Assembly (NCBI GenBank): GCA_021018815.1
Contig: JAITYX010000002.1
Span: 8,277,001-8,341,000, forward strand
From: Talinum fruticosum
Taxonomy: Eukaryota > Streptophyta > Magnoliopsida > Caryophyllales > Talinaceae
Direction of reading: 5' to 3'
Length of the DNA: 64,000 bases
Each line of letters begins with the position of its first letter. Position 1 is the stretch's first letter. Below are positions 1 to 11,273 of this stretch, piece after piece. The notes beneath the pieces are model-generated. The model did no database searches. It was not told the DNA's origin and was given only the letters and a program-made list of their open reading frames with translations. Both the position numbers and the translations under genes were made by a program.

Positions 1-347
1 AATAATAGTATCGGTGAAAATTTACAATAAATAAATAATTTAACTACTTGTCATAAATAAGTACCTTCTTTGACACATTAACTTTAAATTTGTACTATTT
101 TTTTTTTCTTGGTAAGATATTTTTTGAAGTTAATTAAGAAATGCTATTATGAGAGGCAGTTAATGAAGTTTGTTACATTAGAGCAAATATTCAAACATGG
201 TTCAATGCAACACTTAAATACATGATACATGCTACACCTATGTGTGTAGTTCTAATACTGGTTCTGATTCAAGCCCCCTGTTCAATTTGATGGCATATCT
301 CTCTCGCAGACACCCCCCCAATTATTAGGTGAAGTTTTGGATGGCGA
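1..347. other. AT-rich intergenic, nothing recognised
   Basis: No open frame of note, no RNA gene and no clear repeat structure seen. Short A and T runs only. Confidence 0.5.
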
Positions 348-790
348 AGCTCAATGTTATTAAAATCGCAATTTGGATTGTACGATCCTACGATCCAAAA
401 ATGGATGAACGATTCAAATCGTACTAGGATCGATTTCTAGTTAGAATCGTATTAGGATCGGACTAAGATCGGTCGGAATCATTATAATCGTACTAGAATT
501 GTTAGAATCGTTCCGATCCTAATTCATGCCTTATTACATTAAAATCAGTGAGAATTATATTAGAATTGTACTAGAATCGGTTAGAGTCGTATTAAAATGG
601 GTTAGCATCGTTGGGCTTTGTTTGACCTTTTGACCTTTGTTGTTTTTAAAGTAAACATATAGTTAGAAATCATAATTTTACCTTGTTCTTAAAATCTTAC
701 GATCCTCAATCTGATCCTACAATTCCGATCTTAAGTCCCCTCGATCGATTCTAACTAGAATCTCGATTCTAACAATAGTGTCGAAGTTAG
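348..790. repeat. Palindromic ATCG-rich repeat element
   Basis: Dense in degenerate copies of motifs such as AGAATCGTACTAGGATCGG and ACGATCCTACGATCC. The two ends are roughly inverted: the left end reads TTATTAAAATCG and the reverse complement of the right end reads TATTGTTAGAATCG. Repeats of this ATCG-rich kind occur in many plant genomes and resemble MITE-like or satellite-like elements. No coding potential. I cannot assign a superfamily and see no clear target-site duplication. Confidence 0.5.
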
Positions 791-1619
791 GTACACACCC
801 TGCTCATACGTGCGTGTTTGTTTATTTCCATACATCATAAGTCTATATATATAAATTCTTAGCCTAAGAGTAGTATGTATTGTTGTAGTTGGGTTGTTGC
901 CAAAAGCTTTGGGCTTATAACAAATAGGTTAGGAGTTTGAATTCCCTTTTGAAATTTTGTGAAATGTTTTTCCAACTTTTAATGTGAAATATTTTTCTCA
1001 CTTTGAAATTACGATTTTAGAAACATATTATCCAGTAAATTACATTAGTTTGAGTTAAAGTTGATTTATACATTAAAAACATATATAATATTTACTAAAC
1101 TAAATTAAATTAATTTGAGTTAAGGTTGATTTACATATTAAAAATATATATGTAATTTTCACTAAATTAAATTTAAATATTTAGTGTATAACATAACAAA
1201 ATTTAGTCTTGAGCTTTTGATATGTAATTTTATCTTTTAGTTTTTAGCATATATTACAACATTATTTAGTGTTGAGCTTTAGATCAACACTATAATAGTT
1301 TCAGTTTTAAAATTTTTTTGGTAGTGTATATTAGAATGTCGTTTAATGTATTATACATCAATGTTCAGTAATGAACATTAAAACTAGAATATTGTGGCTT
1401 TAGTTTTTATCTTATTATAAAATAAGTAAACATTGTAAAAAATTAAAAATATACAGATAATTTTTTTCTGAAAAATAGGATTGAGGTTTATATTAGCATT
1501 ACAATGATGTTTTGTGCATAATACACTAGTTATTAGTGTAAAATATATTAGTGTTTAGTGTTTAGTATATTTTTATGAATGTTAAAATAAATTGAAGTAA
1601 ATATATTTTTATTGAACAC

Positions 1620-2640
1620 CAAATTAATTTTAGTGTTTGGTTGTTATTATCTTACTCGTTTCTTAGTTATAATTTTAGTGTTTCCTATCTATCGGTTTAG
1701 TGTTTCCCAGCTTATCATGTTAGTATTTTATAGTTTTATTTTTAGTATTTTATAGAACATTGTTCAGTGTTTTGGTAGTTGTCATTTTAGTATTTGTTAG
1801 TTATCAATTTAGGCTTTATTTGATTCTAAGAAAATTAGAAGGAAAGAAAAAAATGTGAAAAATGAATTTCTTTCCCTTGTTTGAATTGAAGAAAAAGAAG
1901 AGAAAAAAGTTTGATGGAAAAACTCATGGAAAATTTTGTTAATTTGGTCAATGATATTTTCCTTCCAAAATTGAGAAGAAAATGGAAGAAAAAATTCACA
2001 AAGAGAGAGAAATTGAGAAAAGAAAGAGAAATATATTAAGAAAGGTCATTACGAATTTTCTCTCTACTCTCAATTAATCAATGCTATTGAATATTTTGTC
2101 TCTACTCTCCGTGACATGACAATGTGGTGATGGGTAAGAGGTTGGAAAATGATTATACTTTTTTTCCTTATATTTTTCCTTAAACCAAACACAAGAAAAA
2201 AAAATAATTTCCATTTAACTTTTTTTCCTCATCACTTTTTTTCCATTTAAATTTTCTTTCCACCTATTTTCTTCAAATCAAATAGAGTCTTAGTGTTTGC
2301 TAATTATTAGTTTAATGTCTTCTAGTTTTACTTTTAGTAATTTATAGAATATTATTTAATGTTTGCTAACTATCAGTTTAATGTTTGTTAGTTATCGGTT
2401 TAGTGTTTGATAGTTATCAGTTTAGGGTTTTCTAGTTTTACTTTTAGTGATTTATAGAACATTGTTTAATATTTGCTAGCTATTATTTTAGTGTTTGTTA
2501 GTTATAAGTTAAGTGTTTTATAGAACATTACTTAGTGTTTATTTAGAATTAGTAAGTATGGTTGTAAAAATATTAAATTATTAGTGTTTTATAAAATAAC
2601 ATTTAGTGTTTTGTAGAGTAAATTTATTTTTTAAAAAAGT
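1620..2640. repeat. Degenerate short tandem-like repeat
   Basis: Many diverged copies of a unit of about 20-25 bases resembling GTTATCAGTTTAGTGTTTG, for example around 1680-1800 and 2290-2600. The array is split by a Tourist-type element at 1812-2289. Units vary in length and sequence, so this is an old, decayed array. No coding potential. Confidence 0.5.
1812..2289. mobile_element. Tourist-like MITE (PIF/Harbinger type)
   Basis: About 478 bp bounded by terminal inverted repeats of roughly 38 bp. The left end reads GGCTTTATTTGATTCTAAG and the reverse complement of the right end reads GACTCTATTTGATTTGAAG, and similarity continues inward through GAAAAT and GGAAAGAAAA. Both sides are flanked by the trinucleotide TTA (1809-1811 and 2290-2292), the target-site duplication typical of PIF/Harbinger elements. 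The interior is A/T-rich with no transposase frame, so it is non-autonomous. Confidence 0.75.
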
Positions 2641-4106
2641 GAAAACTAAAAAAGTGTTGCACAAAAATATCCATGTGTTTAGATTTTATTTCATATACAG
2701 ATATGGTATATTATTATTTTGTTACAAAATAAATTAGAAGGTTACAAATGGATTGTTGGTATAGGTGTTGGTTTGCTGTCAAAGGTTTTAGGGGTTTGAA
2801 TCTAGGCAGTGCATTTTTTTGTTTTCAGGAGGATTGCATCACTTTTTCTTTACATTTTTGTTTTCAGGTAGGCTGCTCACTTTTTCTTTACATTTGGATC
2901 AGACTGCGCGTTTTTTATATTTTGGGCCTGGAATGTTTACAATACTCCTATACCCAGGTTCCATAATATAAGAATCCCCCTTCTTTTTCTCCTTTTTTCC
3001 CCCTCACCTCCCTTTGTGTGTTAAATATATAAGTCAATCCCTACTTTACATAAGAATTAATCATAAAATCATTTCAGTCAAAAAGTATGTGAAATTTCAA
3101 ATACCATCTCGAGTATCATATAGTTTGATTTTAGCGTTGTAATATAAAAAAACAATACATTATTACTGCCTTCAGCATATTGTAAAGCACCGATTGGGTA
3201 GGGGTAAGTTATTGTCAGGATAGTTAAACACACAATGTTATAGGTTCAGAGGCTTACAACTGACCGTTTGCACCACATAACATACCCATACAACTTCTAC
3301 TGTTCCATTCCTTAGAGGAAGTTGATAATCCATCTTTTGGTTTCCTTTTCTTTTCCCCTTGTTTAGAGGCTTTTAGCTGACCATTTGCGCCACACAACCA
3401 TACAAATTCGTAGGCGTCTTTCTATTGTTCCAGAACTGATAATCCATCTTTTGATTTCTTTTTCTATTTTCCCTCCATTTTCACCTATGTATGACAATAA
3501 GGTGAAACCCACATCAAGGAGAAATAAGCAGATCTTGATAGCTAAGACCTTAGAATGCGAGGGAATACTTACCAGAGTCGCTTTCCTGAATTCCTTCGTC
3601 CATCTTTTGCTCGACTTCTTCAATTTCCCTACTTCTCATGATAAAATTCAAGGCTTAGGTTTGGACATGATTTTGGAAATGAATTGCCTGTCATACAAGT
3701 GTCAATTTCTTGCTTTCTTTTAAATTATAGCATTATGTACAAGAGACCTTTTGATGTATTATGTACAAGATACCTTCACTCAAAGACTCGTAAGAAATTA
3801 GAAGCACATATGCATCTAATTACAGAAGAAATTCTTATATCAACAAGAAAAAGATTGAACCAGAGACCAAGAGATAATTTGAGAACGCCCATGATCTAGA
3901 CTTGCTATGCACATCTGTATCAAGGAATCATGAATATACCACCCTGCACATACATAACCTAGTCAGTAAAAATGTAAAGACTGCAAATAGATTTGTACAT
4001 TTATCCTCTCTTTTTTTTCCTCTTAGAGCCTCGTGAATTCACTGTTGTTTACACACTCCAAAAAGGCATAAATTTATCAGGAAAAGCATGAGTGCTAATA
4101 CAACAA
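2641..4106. other. Intergenic, downstream of XRCC2
   Basis: The short open frames here (around 2748-2966 and 3363-3899) show no family resemblance and overlap each other on both strands, so I do not call them. The stretch just below 4107 is probably the 3' untranslated region and terminator of the minus-strand XRCC2 gene. Confidence 0.5.
3246..3480. repeat. Direct duplication of about 115 bp
   Basis: Two adjacent diverged copies, about 3247-3355 and 3365-3478. Each begins with AGAGGCTT, continues through CTGACC followed by TTTGC and CACCACA or GCCACACA, and ends with GATAATCCATCTTTTG. Spacing is about 118 bp. No function is evident. Confidence 0.6.
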
Positions 4107-7100
4107 TCAAGTGGACAAAAAAAGCCAAAGATGGCACAAGTTATCGACTCTTGGGGTTAGATTGCCCAGCAATAGAAGATTATATGGTGTTGTGTCAAAC
4201 AATGAATTCTTTTCCCTTACATCTCTCACCACAAACTTGTCTCTGAAGCCCAGTGAAGGAAGTAACCACTGTGCTGTATAGACTTGCTCATCAGTAGAAT
4301 CACCTGTATTATAATAAGTACGAGTTAGCATGTTCATAAAAAGTTCGCTGCATTTGATGGAAAGAACAGAAAGTGATAACAAGAAGAGCGTTCAATAGTT
4401 ACAATTTCCTGGTGATAGTCCGCAGTTTGAAGCCTGGATAGATATCCGCTGTGTAACGAATGACTGAAAGACGAAATGGAGAATATCAATTGAGCATAAA
4501 CAGAGAAGTAATTCATGACAAAACACTGAAGTAGTCTTATAGTCTATATCATCAAGAAAGTAAGAATTGGAACTAGTAAAAGAGAAAGGAGAATATGAGC
4601 ATCCTAAATGCGAATAACTCAATGTCAACATTTGTAAGCACTTGGGTCGTCAGTAATTGCTAGTGTGAATAAGTCTGCAATGATCAAAACATAACTAGAT
4701 CTGCAGTAAATAGAATTGAGAGAATATGCACCGTGTTACTTGGACATGCTGTTTTTACATTTGGTATTAGTGCTAGCCACTTAGACTGCTAGGAGATTCA
4801 GATGCCCAGCACTTCCACACAAGTATTGACACTAACCCTCACAAATCAGATTAAAAAATTAAAAACACAAGATATTTAGCAAAGGCCATTTGTCACTGAG
4901 ACCCAAGCCATGTACTTGGTCCTCCAACATAGAGAAGACCGAGTTTGACTAACACATCTTAAGCACTTAGCTTCAACAAGCAAACTTCAGTTGTGAAGTT
5001 ATTACAATCATCACCTGCCAGGCAGAAGGCATATATTCACGATGCAAGGAATTCTCAGTATCTTTCTCCAAAGTTGTCTGACCAGAAGCATCTTGTGAAG
5101 ACCATTTTCTAAATTTCCTGTTGGAATGATACCTAAGATCAGTACAAGAATATCCATGGATAGTATCCTCCTTTAGTACGAGGAATTTCTTCATAATCCA
5201 TTTTTGAGTATGTTGTATACATTCATTAGATGTTCAATAACCACTTTATGCTTCAAAAACAAATAAGAAGAAATACATCAACTTCAATTCGTTGACAATT
5301 TACTTTGTCTTCAATGGCATCAAGAATTACCTGTCCCCAAGTACACCAATTTTTCTTAGGAAAGAAAGTGATTCAACAGTCAGAAACTTTTTCATTGATT
5401 AAGGCAAACATGACAAGTATATTGAGCACTTATTGATCAATTTGCAAGGATTCAGCCTGTTACTATATGGCTACTAAATGACGATATTACAGAAAGTCGC
5501 TCTGCACTGGACAAGACACCAAGGACAAGCAACGTGCTTGTACACTTGCAAGGTTGATAGTATTCTTGTAGCAAACTAGCAATCAAATAAGAGCTAAATT
5601 GGATCAGAAAGGAAAAACATATATAAAAATACACAATTGCACAGATGATTAGGAGTATGTGGTTGATACTTGACAAAGGATTATTTAGTGTACATGAACT
5701 GTAGCACGCAGTATAGCACACAAAACAATTTTCATTTTTCCATTGTGTTTAATCTTTTCTACATTTTTGGGAAAAGGGGGTGCATTCAATCATAAGAAGA
5801 CAAGTCTGGCCACTTGTTGGAAATAATTTTCCCATGACTCCCGCGGAGAATAACTGTTACTAGGGCTGAAACTAAAGTTGTCTAGCTGTGTGTGGAGTCA
5901 CAACAAATAAACCATGGGAAAAAAAAAACAATATATACAGACAAAGATTACCTTTTATTGTCACTGGTCACAGACTTATCGTGAAATATTGTTGCTTTTG
6001 TAGCTAAAACAAGCATAGGCTGTATAACCAGAAAATTCTGCAACTCATGAACTACAGCTTCTGTAATGCTTTGAAGAGAGAGGGTTTTCCTGCACCAGCA
6101 ATTTAAGAAAAATAAGTAGTTTCTTACTCTAAGGTTCCTTCCATCCTTCCTCTAATCTTCATCCCAGTTACATGGTTTGCATGTCACACTGTAATAGACA
6201 GTTGATCAAGAAGATTGCTCAAATACAATTAACTTGGCATAAAAAAATACCTGTTGTTGGCACCAAAAGGCAAGGATGTTGAAGCACGATCAACCCAGTA
6301 ATAAGCTCCAATACTGTTAAATGCAACAGAACTTACAAAATTTAGTAACAAGAAATTTCTCAAATATATGACTCTCTAACATTATAGACTACGATGAAAA
6401 AGGGATTTAGTCTCATGAGGCCATGTCTATTTGCCTAAAGTTTGAAAGGGACTTAATATCATGCATTTACTAGCTTGGTGGCTAAAAGCTGTCAAGTTGT
6501 TAAGGGCTTCGGATATGAAGAAAGATAGATTATGGATTCAACGAACCCACAGTTACTAAAATAAACTGTATTTACTGCTTGGTTGGTGTAAAAGGTTTTC
6601 AAATTAGATAAGTCATCATAGGTCTTGCATAAACAGAATGCCTCGGTAGGAGTTCTTAAATGCAAGCATTATTCAACTGAAAAATAAGACGTTCCCGATG
6701 ACATGGCTGGTCAGTTATAGAAAGATGCTCTAAGGAGTTGAAGCTAATGCGGGACAAGTAGTAAAGGATGCAACACAGATTGTATTTGTAAGATGTTTGG
6801 ACAAAGTTAACCTAAGCTGACTGCAGGCTTTGCGATCAATTGTCATTTCAGTCGAGCTGATCCTAGTAACTTTCTTGCTTTTGGGCTTTAGGAAATATGT
6901 GATATTATTTGCAAAGTCTAAGCTGTCAAAGAACTGAGAGAGAAAAAAAGGGAAGAATCACTAATAAGGACATGAATTGAGCCTTCTCACTCAATGAAAG
7001 CACTGGGCATTTGGAATTGATTCCCTGGGGTGAAAGCCCAACTCGTGGTAAGTAGGAGTAGCTGTTGTTTTTCTCACAAGTAGCTCCATCAGGAATTTGG

Positions 7101-9728
7101 ATTTGATCCCTCTTCCTCAATTCGTAGTTAAGCACCCTGGGTCAGAAAAGATTGTAATTTGCTTTTCTACCCGAGGCTGTCTCACTCGGCGGGAGAATGC
7201 CCAGAAACCAAGAGAATTTCTTTGCTTTTAACGCTGGTAAACATCTTGTCCTGTCCATCTGACTAGACCACTAAAAGAGTCTTTAAAGGGCAAAGTCTTC
7301 AGCATTTGATTAAGAACAAAATCAAGCAAAAGGCTCGCTAAATTGTCTCTTCTTGTTTTGTTGTGTAGTTGACTATCAACACCTTCCTAACCTAAGGTGT
7401 AGAAACCACCCCCACCCCCACCCCCTTGGCACGGATAAGGCTGTCTACATAAAACCCACCCAATGTGGAACTCGTGGGTTTATGGTTATATGGATCTCTA
7501 ATATCATATAATAGCATATGCTGCTAACCTACATCATCCTTCTTGAAGTTTGCCACTGGGTAGACTTGTTTGTCTGATGTATGTATCTCTCCTTTGATAA
7601 TGTGCTTTCAAGATATTTTAGGCAATAAATTTCTTTATTTACCTAAATAACCAGTCAGATAAAAAAATTGTGATATTGTCCGTTAAAAGGCTGAAAGAAA
7701 CCAAAGAGATTTATTTTTAGAGAAGAGATGAGGGCTTTAAAGGCAAAAACAGAGTGATTTTTATGTTTCACGGTTTCACAATAAAGACTCGCAAAACCTT
7801 GTCAAATTGCATGCCCACAAACAGGACCATTGCTAATAATACCAGTTATATGTTAATTGTTCGTTGAGAATAGATACACAACTTTCAACTAGTTACTATT
7901 TTCTTTTAACTCTTTCCTTTGGTGACATATCAACCACCAAGACATTTGCAGCCTAAACATAACAGAGAAGTTTCAAGTTTTCTAGTTATCAATATAATCA
8001 ACCAATCTTAAATATAACCAGTGAAATTTACGCTTCACTGATTGAACTGATTAGACTGATGATCTTCATTTTCCACTACCGTGACATTTGATCTATTACC
8101 TCAGGATGAAAAGATAAGAGAAACAGAAACAAAGTACAATGTAAACGTACTAAGAAAAGTTGTCAGTCCTCAGTTATGGCAAACACCTGTCAATCATCAA
8201 AAAACGGGCTTTTCCATAGAGTTCCTTCCTTGCATGAAGTTGATAGCTTAAAGTCTGCCAAAAACAAACGAAATTAACTGTTTAACTGACAGATAGTATT
8301 GCAAACTATTGGTAACAATTGAAATGATAAGAAGCTGCAGCACTCCAGCCAATAGTCATCCAAAAATTAACATCCATCACCTTGAGTGTGGCAAGGAATT
8401 CTAAGCTATCATAACAACGGACGTATAGAAAGCGTTCCAAGCATTTTGTGATTAGCTCCTCGTCACAGCCTTGATCTATGGCATCTTGTAGATCATAACT
8501 TACATCCACACTCGATCCTGAATAAGTTTAATCTAAAGTCAGTGATTAAATAACCAAGTTCTGGATTTATCATCATGCCATTAAACTATTTTGTCACAAA
8601 TAGACGAACCATCATATGCAGCATTTGCGCAACCATTTGGCCAAAAATAATTGCGTGAAGAGATTACAAGTTATTTGCATAAGAACAGGCAGAAGGTTTT
8701 CATACACTTTACTAACATGGTGCTCACATGATAACTTCAGTAAACTTTCCCCTCCATTCCAACTAGTCAAGTACCATGACTGATCCAAACATTTGACATA
8801 TCATAGTACCAGTGGCGGGATTGCTAGATCAACTGTTCAAATACTCCGTCCTCGATTGATATCCATCATTTAAACATTCAATAAACCTTGAGTTAGGGCA
8901 TGCATTGTGTTGTAGAACTTGTCATATACCGGGATTATAACATATAAAAAGAAAAAGGAAAATAAAAGTTCATCGTTTTCATCTTCAATCAAGCATGGTA
9001 CGCACCCCTGTTCCCCTGCTACAAAAAAATAGTAGTAGTCGCCAACTTGCTATATTACAGGGGGTCACAGATTCTAATATTTCGCCAGGACACTATATAT
9101 CAAACTATTGAAGAAAATGATAAAAGAAAATGACTAGTTAACAATCTCATCAACTTAACTAAAAATTTCCACCTAAACCAATAACCAGTTGAGTAACTAT
9201 TTTTAGATTTTCATACATTTTCCAAAAAGCTTTTCATCTGAAAGTAAACCAGCATAAATTATCACGCCGCATTAAAAAATATAGAAAAAACATACGATTA
9301 GCGGCTAAGGTTCGATGTTTGAGCAGTTGAACAAGGCGCAACACATCCAATCGACAATCCAAATCGATAAACATTGCCGATTGCTCAAGGCCTCCATAGA
9401 ACACGCCCTTCCACTCCTTTGGCAAAATGCAATTAATAGCAACCTTTGAAAAATGAAGGGAACCACAAAAAAAGAAGATTAAAACCCTAATTTCCGAAGT
9501 ACAAGTAGAGTCCACAATTAGGGTTTGGGAAGTGAAGTTAGGGATAAGAACCTGAAGGAGTATGTGGGTCTTGGCGGAAGGGGAAGGTCCGGCGATCTCG
9601 ACGACGTTTCCGGGGTAGAGGGGAAGGCGATGGAGCGGCGGAAGCAGCAGTGGAGGGCGCTCCGTCGCCATTCTCGAGAAGAACTCTTTCGCCGTCTCGT
9701 CCGTTGATATCCACTCTTTCGCCGCCAT
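4107..9728 (-). CDS. XRCC2: XRCC2-like RAD51 paralog, homologous recombination repair
   Basis: Nine exons joined on the minus strand: 9552-9728, 9296-9443, 8381-8517, 8187-8254, 6251-6313, 5952-6089, 5015-5117, 4403-4463 and 4107-4303. All borders are GT..AG and the joined frame is open for 363 aa, close to the 371 aa I recall for Arabidopsis XRCC2. The start (CAT at 9726-9728) gives an N-terminus aligning with plant XRCC2 (PLHRLPLYPGNVVEI). Walker A is GPSPSAKT at residues 47-54, with alanine before the lysine. A Walker-B-like FLMIDS lies near residues 172-177, followed by IGAYYW. Family role: XRCC2 acts with other RAD51 paralogs in the nucleus to support RAD51 filament formation and meiotic recombination control. 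The last approximately 30 residues after FVVRD have no obvious counterpart. A GTAAGG at that point could be a further donor, so the C-terminus is the least certain part. Confidence 0.9.
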
Positions 9729-9849
9729 TTGTTGGGAGGAATGTTTTGCTTCTCTTTAGTTTTTGGCGCCAAGGTTAAGAACTAAAATCAGCAAAAAGGA
9801 GAATATGTAATTAGAAAATAAATTTCGTTGTCCGTTAATTTGACAAATC

Positions 9850-9921
9850 GGGGATGTAGCTCAAATGGTAGAGCGCTCGCTTTGCATGCGAGAGGCACGG
9901 GGTTCGATCCCCGCATCTCCA
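9850..9921 (+). tRNA. tRNA-Ala (anticodon TGC)
   Basis: The acceptor arm GGGGATG pairs with CATCTCC (one G-T pair). A D-arm GCTC...GAGC follows, then an anticodon stem CTCGC/GCGAG around the loop TTTGCAT with anticodon TGC. The T-arm contains GGTTCGATCC, and the discriminator base is A. The 3' CCA is not encoded, as in eukaryotes. No intron. A T-run follows shortly downstream (AATTTTG-like context), weak for an RNA polymerase III terminator. The gene lies about 120 bp upstream of the XRCC2 start, in divergent orientation. Confidence 0.95.
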
Positions 9922-11228
9922 TTTTGCACGAATCACGTGTTTTCTGAGTTTTAAAGGAATCACTTGATTCAACTCTCCTTTTACGCTCGAGCAAGAGATT
10001 TCATAAAAGACCATTCATTATAAAAAAACATATCTATTAAAAGAAATAATATTATAATTCAATTATTTGTATTTCCAAAAATAAATAAATTGCTCAACTA
10101 ATATATACATAAGAGGATTTCGAATTAAGCAATAGATCTTTTTTAAAAAAGGTTTTAAGTAATAATTAGGTGAATACTAGTGAAATATAAATAACTAAAT
10201 GTATACTTGACTTAACGAGTGATAAAGTTTGACTCTACAATATAACACGAGGAATTAGTGTTGATGTACATTTCCATCATATGGCATAAACGTTTCCTAT
10301 ATTTTTATTAAAATGTAAAAAAAAAAGTTCGCCGATACATAGGTTGTTTATGAACACATTAAAATTCAAACTATTATAAATAATTTCATGAGATAGTTAT
10401 TAATAAGTGAAAGAAAATCAACCATGATTGAAACGAGTAATATCAATTTGGTTCATAACTATGGTCTTTTAGACAAACCGAATTTACACCTTTTGTGTGT
10501 TTTTTTTTTTCCAATTAGTGCTAATATCTTTAATATCTTTAAACATTTTATAAAAATGTTTTGAATACCTTTAAATATTGTTTAGAACTTCACATATTAA
10601 TAAATTTAAATTTTGTTTTAAAATTATAAATATTAATAACATATACACAAGTAAACTATTTTTTATCTAATTTTTGTTTCCGGTCGATTACCTTTGATCA
10701 ATTTACGACATAAAATGATTGTTTGAGGGTTATAATTTAGATATGAAAGTACAACTGTTGTACAAAATAAGAAAGAATGACATTTTTTTACTTGTGATTT
10801 TAATAATTTATTTATGTTTGATAAGTCAAATCTGCCCTTAAGTATTTTAAATTGAACAATTAAGGACAAATCCAACTCATTTACTACCTCTGACGTACGA
10901 CGTGTGTTAATTTTAGGAAGACGTCGGTACAGCAAAGGTCGTACTATACGTGCAACCTAAAATTGGCAAAGCTTGGGCGTCATTTGACTACAATGTTCTC
11001 CAACGGATACAAATTCACGTATTTTTTTGCGAACAAAAGAAGATAACGACGGCCCTTTTATTTTGACAGACAGGAGAACGACTGCGTAAAAGTTTCCACT
11101 TTTCAATTGGTCAACAGCTCTACTCCAACATGTGCCCCCCAGTTGCGATCGATCCACGAAAGCACAAGCACAATTTCATCCCTCCGGGTATTTTTACAGG
11201 GAGAAAGACAGAGGGGGAGTGAGAAGAG

Positions 11229-11232
<4 letters not shown>
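9922..11232. other. AT-rich intergenic and PSD promoter region
   Basis: No supported gene. Small minus-strand open frames (10663-10935, 10957-11157) lack family resemblance. The last few hundred bases before 11271 are presumably promoter and 5' untranslated region of the PSD gene. I see no convincing TATA box. Confidence 0.5.

Positions 11233-11270
<38 letters not shown>
11233..11270 (+). repeat. (GA)n microsatellite directly before PSD start
   Basis: Nineteen uninterrupted GA units end immediately at the ATG at 11271. GA/CT tracts are common in plant 5' untranslated regions, and the position implies the tract is transcribed. Expect length polymorphism. Confidence 0.9.

Positions 11271-11273
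<3 letters not shown>

Noticed and set aside
3363..3899. Overlapping small frames on both strands near 3.4-3.9 kb
   Set aside because: No recognisable domain, fall in a duplicated AT-rich segment, and lie past the 3' end of XRCC2.
9525..9707. Plus-strand frame opposite XRCC2 exon 1
   Set aside because: Antisense shadow of the GC-rich first exon; no plausible protein.
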